DNA of 64,000 bases, from the NCBI GenBank assembly GCA_964391675.1, contig CAYMMX010000003.1, forward strand, positions 124,001 through 188,000, given 5' to 3'. The notes below the pieces were generated by a model. It did no database searches. It was given only the letters and a program-made list of their open reading frames with translations, and had not been told where the DNA came from. Shown here piece by piece: positions 58,404 through 64,000 of this stretch. A program made the translations under genes and the position numbers. The DNA is from CAYMMX01 sp964391675 (GTDB lineage: Bacteria; Cyanobacteriota; Vampirovibrionia; Gastranaerophilales; Gastranaerophilaceae). Each line of letters begins with the position of its first letter. Position 1 is the stretch's first letter.

Positions 58404-58604
58404 TTAAGCAATAATATGTAGTTTTTTACCTAAACCTTCAGCTGGTGTTTTTGGTGCAGGGCTTCCGCTTACTGTACCTGTTGTTTCAGGTTTTTTAGGT
58501 TCTACCGGTGCAGTTGTAGCAGCCGGTGCTTTTGGTTTTTCTGCAGGTTTAACTTCTGGTTTTACTACCGGTTGAGTTTTTACTGCTGAAACTGCTTCTG
58601 TCAT
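58404..58604 (-). CDS. Small Pro/Lys/Ala-rich disordered protein
   Basis: 66 residues from the ATG at 58604, which has AAAGGA upstream; a start seven codons earlier lacks one. The sequence is dominated by Pro, Lys, Ala, Thr and Val (PVVKPEVKPAEKPKAPAATT; VEPKKPETTG) and ends LGKKLHIIA. It is probably intrinsically disordered. No known family. It has a G+C content a little higher than its neighbours because of the Pro and Ala codons. Transcribed away from uvrA on the same strand, near a terminator. Confidence 0.6.
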   Translation of the reverse strand: MTEAVSAVKTQPVVKPEVKPAEKPKAPAATTAPVEPKKPETTGTVSGSPAPKTPAEGLGKKLHIIA

Positions 58605-58692
58605 AATTAATTTCCTTTCATTCACATGATTTTAAACTTTCACTTACCTTAAAAAACCTCAAGAAAAAAAATTGCTATTTATCTTAAGATTG

Positions 58693-61521
58693 TTAAGATT
58701 TTTTAAAGATTTGCTTTAAATATTCTCCTGTATAAGAATTTTTATTTTCACTAATTTCTTTTGGTGTGCCTACTGCGACAACTTCACCACCGGCATCTCC
58801 TCCATCAGGTCCCAAATCTATTATATAATCTGCGATTTTTATTAAATCCAGGTTATGTTCAATAATTAAAATTGTATTTCCACTATCTGCAAGCTGCTGA
58901 AGAATTTTTATTAATTTATCTAAATCTGCCCAATGTAAACCAACTGAAGGTTCATCAAGCAAATATAAAGTTTTTCCCGTTGCTCTTTTATTCAGCTCTG
59001 AGGCTAACTTAATTCGTTGAGCTTCTCCACCAGACAGTGTTGTTGCACTTTGCCCGAGTTTCACGTAATCTAAGCCAACATCATTTAATGTTTGTAATTT
59101 ATTTTTTATTGAAGGTATATTTTTAAAGAAGTCCAATGCTTCTTTTACACTCATATCAAGGACATCTGAAATATTTTTTCCTTTATATTTAACTTCTAAA
59201 GTTTCTCTGTTATATCTGTTTCCTTTACATACATCACATTTCACGTACACATCGGAAAGAAAGTTCATTTCGATTCTTAAAACTCCGTCACCTTTACACG
59301 CTTCGCATCGGCCACCTTTAACATTAAAACTAAATCTTCCGGGTTTATAGCCTCTTACCCTTGCCTCGTTAGTTTTTGAATATAACTCTCTAATATGAGT
59401 AAATACATCAGTATATGTAGCCGGATTTGAACGAGGTGTTCTACCGATAGGTGATTGATCTATATCTATAATTTTATCTATATTCTCTAACCCTGTTATT
59501 TCTTGAATTCCTTGAGGTTTTGGTTTATTTTTTCGCACTTTATGAAGAGCATATTCATAAATTAAGTCCTGCATAAGTGTTGATTTTCCAGAACCGGAAA
59601 CACCTGTTAGTACTACAATTTTCCCCATTGGAATATCTACATCAATATTTTTAAGATTATTTAAATAAGCATTTTTTACTTTTATAAATTCTCCATTTCC
59701 TTGACGAATTTTTTCAGGAATCGGTATAGTTTTTTCTCCTTTTAAATATTTACCTGTGATGGATTTATCACAAGCCATAATATCTTCAATTGAACCTTGT
59801 GAAACAATCTCTCCTCCGTTCAATCCTGCTTTCGGTCCGATATCAACAATGTAATTCGCATTTCTGATTGTTTCCTCGTCATGCTCAACTACAATTAAAG
59901 TATTTCCTAAATTTCTAAGATTAATTAGGGTTTTTATTAATCTGGAATTGTCCTTCTGATGAAGGCCTATTGAAGGTTCATCCAAAACGTATAAAACCCC
60001 TGAAAGACCACTTCCGATTTGTGTTGCAAGCCTTATTCTTTGTGCTTCGCCACCTGATAGAGTTCCTGCCATTCTGGAAAGAGTGAGATAATTTAAACCT
60101 ACATCAATTAAAAATTTTAATCTTGCCCTTATTTCATCCAAAATCTGTTTAGCAATCTGCATTTGATAATCGCTAAGCTCTAAAAATAATTCTGAAATAA
60201 AATCAAATGCTTCATTTATTGATAAAAGAGTAAATTCATAGATATTTTTATCTTTTATTTTAACTGCCAGTGGAAACGGCTTTAGTCTTGCTCCATTGCA
60301 AGCTTTACATGGAGTTGTAAGCATATATTTTTGAATTTCATCTCTCCAGTATTCTCCATTTGCATCATTGTATCTTTTTTCTAGATATGGAATAACACCA
60401 ATATATTTAGTATATTGGCTTTTATACCTATTTGTTCCAAATTGTTTAACACTTATATTAATAATAGAATTATCACCATACAAAATAATCTTTTGTTCTT
60501 CTTCTGTTAAATCTTTGAATGGTTTATTTATATCAATATTAAAATTTTTACAAACAGATTTTAGTAAATCTTCATAATAAGAAGTAGTTGTTTTTGACCA
60601 TGGATAAATTGCACCATCAGCTAAAGATTTACTCTTATCAGGGACTATCAAATCGGGTGATATAACATTATCTGCACCAAGTCCGGAACATCTTTCACAA
60701 GCTCCATAAGGGTTATTGAAACTAAAAATCCTTGGAGCAAGTTCTTCAAAACTCAAATTGCATTTGGCACAAGAGAGTTTTTCACTGAAAATAATCTCTT
60801 CACCATCTTTATCTACAATCATTATTCCGTCAGTTTTTTTTAGTGCTATTTGTGCACTGTCTGCTATTCTCGATTTAGCAGTTTCTTTTACTACAATTCT
60901 ATCTATTACAACATGGATTGTATGTTTTATATTTTTTTCAAGTGAAATTTCATCTTCATCCAAATTATAAATTTTACCGTCAATTTTTACTCTAACAAAG
61001 CCTTCTTGTCTTAGTTCTTCAATTACAGAAGAGAACTCACCTTTTTTTCCTCGAATTATAGGGGCTAAAATTTGTATTTTAGCTCCTTCTTGCATATTCA
61101 TAATTTTATCAACAATTTCATCGATTGTTTGGGGTTTAATTTCATCACCGCATTGAGGACAATAAGGAGTTCCGATACGAGCATACAAAAGCCTTAAATA
61201 ATCATAAATTTCTGTTACTGTTCCAACTGTTGAACGAGGATTATTACTGGTAGACTTTTGATCAATCGAAATCGCAGGTGAAAGTCCATCAATATGTTCA
61301 ACATTAGGCTTATCCATTTGTCCTAAAAATTGACGTGCGTATGTAGAAAGGCTTTCTACATATCGTCTTTGACCTTCTGCAAAAATGGTATCAAAGGCAA
61401 GGGAACTTTTTCCGGACCCTGATACTCCCGTAAAAACAATCAATTCATTTTTAGGAAGCTCCAGTGATATATTCTTTAAATTATGCTCCTTTGCCCCTGT
61501 TATGACAATTTTTTCGTTCAT
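58693..61521 (-). CDS. uvrA: Excinuclease ABC subunit A
   Basis: 942 residues from the ATG at 61521; the frame opens six codons earlier at a TTG, but that lies upstream of the -10 box. Two ABC ATPase halves: first Walker A GVSGSGKSSLAFDT, zinc-finger CPQCGDEI, signature TLSGGEAQRIRLA; second Walker A GVSGSGKSTLMQDL, zinc-finger-rich CEACKGDGVLRIEMNFLSDVYVKCDVCKGNRYN, signature TTLSGGEAQRIKLA, Walker B LYLLDEPSVGLH. It recognises bulky DNA damage with UvrB. Standard length. No ribosome binding site is present: TATAAT lies 6 nt before ATG. Confidence 0.97.
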   Translation of the reverse strand: MNEKIVITGAKEHNLKNISLELPKNELIVFTGVSGSGKSSLAFDTIFAEGQRRYVESLSTYARQFLGQMDKPNVEHIDGLSPAISIDQKSTSNNPRSTVGTVTEIYDYLRLLYARIGTPYCPQCGDEIKPQTIDEIVDKIMNMQEGAKIQILAPIIRGKKGEFSSVIEELRQEGFVRVKIDGKIYNLDEDEISLEKNIKHTIHVVIDRIVVKETAKSRIADSAQIALKKTDGIMIVDKDGEEIIFSEKLSCAKCNLSFEELAPRIFSFNNPYGACERCSGLGADNVISPDLIVPDKSKSLADGAIYPWSKTTTSYYEDLLKSVCKNFNIDINKPFKDLTEEEQKIILYGDNSIINISVKQFGTNRYKSQYTKYIGVIPYLEKRYNDANGEYWRDEIQKYMLTTPCKACNGARLKPFPLAVKIKDKNIYEFTLLSINEAFDFISELFLELSDYQMQIAKQILDEIRARLKFLIDVGLNYLTLSRMAGTLSGGEAQRIRLATQIGSGLSGVLYVLDEPSIGLHQKDNSRLIKTLINLRNLGNTLIVVEHDEETIRNANYIVDIGPKAGLNGGEIVSQGSIEDIMACDKSITGKYLKGEKTIPIPEKIRQGNGEFIKVKNAYLNNLKNIDVDIPMGKIVVLTGVSGSGKSTLMQDLIYEYALHKVRKNKPKPQGIQEITGLENIDKIIDIDQSPIGRTPRSNPATYTDVFTHIRELYSKTNEARVRGYKPGRFSFNVKGGRCEACKGDGVLRIEMNFLSDVYVKCDVCKGNRYNRETLEVKYKGKNISDVLDMSVKEALDFFKNIPSIKNKLQTLNDVGLDYVKLGQSATTLSGGEAQRIKLASELNKRATGKTLYLLDEPSVGLHWADLDKLIKILQQLADSGNTILIIEHNLDLIKIADYIIDLGPDGGDAGGEVVAVGTPKEISENKNSYTGEYLKQIFKKS

Positions 61522-61527
61522 ATTAAT

Positions 61528-61533
61528 ATTATA
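61528..61533 (-). promoter_or_regulatory. -10 box abutting the uvrA start
   Basis: On the minus strand TATAAT, then ATTAAT, then the uvrA ATG (6-nt spacing). There is no ribosome binding site. The region is shared with the divergent phospholipase-like gene, only about 40 bp away. Confidence 0.45.
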
Positions 61534-61568
61534 TAGCAAATTTATTTTTTACATGTTTTACTATTCAT

Positions 61569-62243
61569 ATGAAAATAAATATGGATGACAAAACAAATTT
61601 TGGCTGGTTTTATGGTACTCATAAAAGAGTAACAAGATTTGCGCTAAAAAATATTCCTGAACTGGCGAATTATAAAGGATTGTTGGAAGAATTTGCTCAA
61701 AGACCTGACTTTGATGAAAAAGGGCTTTTTAATAATTGGCATTTCTTTTCTCCAACTCTGAAAAAGAAAAATGTTGATTTTAACGGAAAAAATAATGCTT
61801 TTTCCAAATATAAAGAACACGTAGAAAATATGCTAAAGGGTATTTCTGAAAAAAACAGTGATAAATATATAGAACATGCCGGCAGAGCAATTCATTTTTT
61901 ACAGGACATGACACAACCTCAGCATACTCAAAAAAGTTTTATTTTTAATAAAATTCTTCACTTAAGAATGCATCTGGCATTTGAAGAATTTGTAAAGGAA
62001 AATCAGCAGGATTGCTTTTGTGAATATATTGAAAAACCGTTTATAAATAGATCTTATGATGATATTTTTATGGAAAACGTAAATTTATCTTATAAAAGTG
62101 AATTGCCTTTATCTAACAACCGATATATCTGGGAACGATTAGGAAAAAATGGTATTAATCAGGCTATATCTTCTACAAAAGATTTTTTAACTAAATTAAG
62201 TACACTAATTAAATCTGATCAACTTGAGTTGCCTTTCAAATAA
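61569..62243 (+). CDS. Zinc-dependent phospholipase C-like protein
   Basis: 224 residues. The metal ligands of the PC-PLC/alpha-toxin family can be placed: His18 (WFYGTHKRVT), Asp47 (RPDFDEK), His58 (NNWHFF), His109, Asp113 and His119 in RAIHFLQDMTQPQHT (the family's HFxxDxxxPxH core, with the same spacing as Bacillus cereus PLC), then His135 and Glu139 (HLRMHLAFEEF). It would hydrolyse phospholipids or act as a nuclease of the P1 fold. No signal peptide is evident, unlike the secreted enzymes. The start could be Met1 or Met5. Divergent from uvrA. Confidence 0.75.
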   Translation: MKINMDDKTNFGWFYGTHKRVTRFALKNIPELANYKGLLEEFAQRPDFDEKGLFNNWHFFSPTLKKKNVDFNGKNNAFSKYKEHVENMLKGISEKNSDKYIEHAGRAIHFLQDMTQPQHTQKSFIFNKILHLRMHLAFEEFVKENQQDCFCEYIEKPFINRSYDDIFMENVNLSYKSELPLSNNRYIWERLGKNGINQAISSTKDFLTKLSTLIKSDQLELPFK

Positions 62244-62326
62244 AATGTAACAAATTTATAATAAATTAGCAAAAAAAATTATTTAGTAATTTTCTATGAA
62301 TGTTATAAAACAAGGTAATGCTAAAA

Positions 62327-63025
62327 ATGAAAATAGCACCTACAAATAATTGCTTTAAATGCAATCCTAGACAAAATATTAACTTTTGCCAAATATATAA
62401 AATTCCGGTTAATCGAAATTTGTTTAATTCAAGCGAAAAAATTTATAAAGATTTCTCTGAACAAATGTTTATTTTACTTAATGAATTAAGTTTTAAAAAA
62501 CAAATTGAATCAGCTTTAGCAATAAAAGAGAAAAAAGGCTTGAAAGCTTTTTTTAAAAATTTTGAAAACCTTGCAAAAATAGGTGATGAATTAAAATATA
62601 TTTTAGATTTTGAAACCCCTGGATATCAGATATATGATAAGTTACAAAAAACAACCGGATGTGCTTCTTGGTGGCTTGCAAGACACTTGAATATAGAAGA
62701 ACCCAAACCTTTAAGTGAAACTCATCATACATTTTTCTTATATACAGGAAAAGACTGTACAAATTACCAAAAAGTATATAAATCAAAAAATTCATTTACT
62801 GAACTATTTAATAAACAAAAGCTTGTTCAAAACAAAATCTTAAGTGGAGAATACAGATCCAATGATATTAGTTATTGGCCAAAATTATTACTAGCTAAAG
62901 ATTTTGAATCATCTCTTTGCAAAATGCATACTGAGATTAAACCTAAAGAAATTACTATAGATTCTGCAAATGACTTACATAAAATTTTTGATGATTTAGA
63001 TAATATAATAAAATTTGATAATTAA
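62327..63025 (+). CDS. Orphan protein with N-terminal NCFKC variant motif
   Basis: 232 residues from the ATG at 62327 (AAGG 11 nt upstream); an ATG three codons earlier is nearly on top of that site. The N-terminus KIAPTNNCFKCNPRQNINF resembles the FKG orphans but with Cys in place of Ser and Gly (NCFKC, 8-12). The rest is helical, with KTTGCASWWLARHLN (about 126-140), ETHHTFFLYTGKDC and a final acidic helix. No recognised family, signal peptide or membrane helix. Monocistronic, before rpsB. Confidence 0.65.
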   Translation: MKIAPTNNCFKCNPRQNINFCQIYKIPVNRNLFNSSEKIYKDFSEQMFILLNELSFKKQIESALAIKEKKGLKAFFKNFENLAKIGDELKYILDFETPGYQIYDKLQKTTGCASWWLARHLNIEEPKPLSETHHTFFLYTGKDCTNYQKVYKSKNSFTELFNKQKLVQNKILSGEYRSNDISYWPKLLLAKDFESSLCKMHTEIKPKEITIDSANDLHKIFDDLDNIIKFDN

Positions 63026-63128
63026 CAAAACTAAATAAGAAATTTGTTAAAAATTTTTTTTGTAGTAATATTAATATTGAAGTTACACTAGTTTGATAGG
63101 CTTGCCCTAGTTTTTATCTCGTAACATC

Positions 63129-63196
63129 TTGCTGAGAAAATCGAAGCATCTCTTTAATATTATTATTTCGAGATTTTTCAACTTAAAGTTCAGCAA
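63129..63196 (+). promoter_or_regulatory. Folded leader of rpsB
   Basis: Within 237 bp of non-coding DNA before rpsB, TTGCTGA (63129-63135) pairs with TCAGCAA (63190-63196) and, inside it, GAAAATCGAA (63136-63145) pairs with TTCG-AG-ATTTTTC (63167-63179) with a two-base bulge. A long two-part stem with an apical loop would be a fair binding site for autoregulation by ribosomal protein S2. It does not match any leader family I know. Confidence 0.4.
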
Positions 63197-63262
63197 TGAA
63201 TAAGAAGAAAAAATGAAACTTTGTAACTGGATATTACATATTAATTTATAAGGAGAAAAACG

Positions 63263-64000
63263 ATGCCGGTAGCGTCAATGATTGAACTTTTAGAAGCAGG
63301 TGTACATTTTGGTCACCAAACACAACATTGGAACCCAAAAATGAAACCATATATTTATGGTGCAAGAAACGGAATCTATGTTATTGATTTAAGAAAAACA
63401 ACTGATATGTTAGATAAAGCATATGAAATAGTCAGAGAGTTTTCTGCAAGAAATAAAAATATTCTTTTTGTAGGAACAAAAAGGCAGGCAGCTGATGTTG
63501 TTGCTGAAGAAGCAGCAAGATCCGGTGCTTATTACATCAACAGAAGATGGTTAGGCGGATTAATGACTAACTTTGAAACAATTCGTTCAAGAGTTAATAA
63601 ATTAAGAGAACTTGAAGAATTCATTTCAAGCGGTCATATAGAAAAATTACCTAAAAAAGAAATTGCTCAAATACAACGCCAAGTAGCAAAATTGAGTAAA
63701 ACTTTGGGTGGTATTAAAGAGATGAGAGGATTACCTGATTTAATATTTATTATTGATCAACAAAAAGAATTAATAGCAATTCAAGAGGCTAATAAATTAA
63801 ATATTCCTGTTATTTGTTTGGCTGACACTAATGCAAATCCTGATAACATCCAATATTTAATACCCGGCAATGATGATGCTATAAGATCAATCAAATTAAT
63901 AGCTTCGAAGCTTGCAAATGCTGTTTTAGAAGGTAAAGAATTAAGAGAAAATAAAGCTGTATCTTCTTCAAAAATCGAAAAGATAGAAGCAAAAGACGCA
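63263..64000 (+). CDS. rpsB: 30S ribosomal protein S2 (3' end outside window)
   Basis: 246 codons are present before the window ends. The sequence starts MPVASMIELLEAGVHFGHQT and continues HWNPKMKPYIYGARNGIYVIDLRKT, NILFVGTKRQAADVVAEEA, YYINRRWLGGLMTNFETI, LPDLIFIIDQQKELIAIQEANKL and NIPVICLADTNANPDNIQYLIPGNDDAIRSI, all S2 signatures. The C-terminal tail is Lys/Glu-rich and incomplete. Strong ribosome binding site AAGGAG. The folded leader upstream may be involved in feedback control. tsf would be expected next. Confidence 0.97.
   Translation, partial: MPVASMIELLEAGVHFGHQTQHWNPKMKPYIYGARNGIYVIDLRKTTDMLDKAYEIVREFSARNKNILFVGTKRQAADVVAEEAARSGAYYINRRWLGGLMTNFETIRSRVNKLRELEEFISSGHIEKLPKKEIAQIQRQVAKLSKTLGGIKEMRGLPDLIFIIDQQKELIAIQEANKLNIPVICLADTNANPDNIQYLIPGNDDAIRSIKLIASKLANAVLEGKELRENKAVSSSKIEKIEAKDA

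Overview
The window is AT-rich (roughly one third G+C by eye), densely coding DNA from a diderm bacterium. It carries lipopolysaccharide genes (kdsC, lptC, lptA), flagellar genes (fliO, fliJ, fliK, flgD, flgE, a FliA-type sigma factor) and the division gene sepF. LPS genes, sepF, A/T-biased codons and several orphan proteins with an N-terminal SFKG-like motif together best fit a non-photosynthetic gut cyanobacterial relative (Vampirovibrionia/Melainabacteria, Gastranaerophilales-like). That placement is inference; the 16S rRNA is not in the window.

Layout. 1-1763: a divergent ArsR-family regulator/permease/thioredoxin cassette. 1776-3340: unknown small genes and an HExxH protein. 3343-8934 (minus): ade, then an apparent fliO-kdsC-TPR-lysC operon. 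9016-13009: a sensor histidine kinase, a lone TOPRIM protein, a putative papain-like protein and a small membrane protein. 13321-16793: DUF47-pit phosphate uptake, purN, a parvulin and a small membrane protein. 16872-19239: an M24 aminopeptidase and an rRNA/tRNA methyltransferase. 19394-23874: the flagellar rod/hook operon fliJ-fliK-flgD-flgE. 24231-26878: yggS-sepF and metK. 26957-29532: a four-gene run with a C_GCAxxG_C_C protein, crcB, a formyltransferase and an endonuclease IV-like enzyme. 29534-35783: an FKG orphan, an acyl-ACP thioesterase, a GT2-GT8 glycosyltransferase, a lipoprotein and polA. 35909-43441: lptC-lptA-TPR-dprA-topA, then aroE-hisF. 43902-46176: tRNA-Gln, an att-like direct repeat around a GC-rich insert, and a triple-GAF protein with a degenerate kinase end. 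46400-49838: cysK-cysE, a membrane HELGH protein and the sigma factor. 49849-54643: grpE-dnaJ, an FKG orphan, groES and groEL. 54812-64000: a RelA/SpoT-domain protein, obg, tsaD, a Pro/Lys-rich small protein, uvrA, a zinc phospholipase C-like protein, an orphan and the start of rpsB.

Most genes are housekeeping. The less explained material is: (i) four unrelated proteins sharing an N-terminal (S/G)FKG motif, two of them with protease-like catalytic motifs; (ii) a set of genes without a ribosome binding site whose start codon lies 6-7 nt after a -10 box, suggesting leaderless mRNAs; (iii) a direct duplication of the tRNA-Gln 3' end bracketing 173 bp of GC-rich, hairpin-forming DNA; (iv) several perfect inverted repeats at promoters and starts (sigma factor, RelA-like, fliJ). 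Several gene starts were moved from the longest reading frame to a codon with a better ribosome binding site or family fit (ade, DUF47, metK, the GAF protein, fliA, uvrA, lipoprotein, Pro-rich protein).
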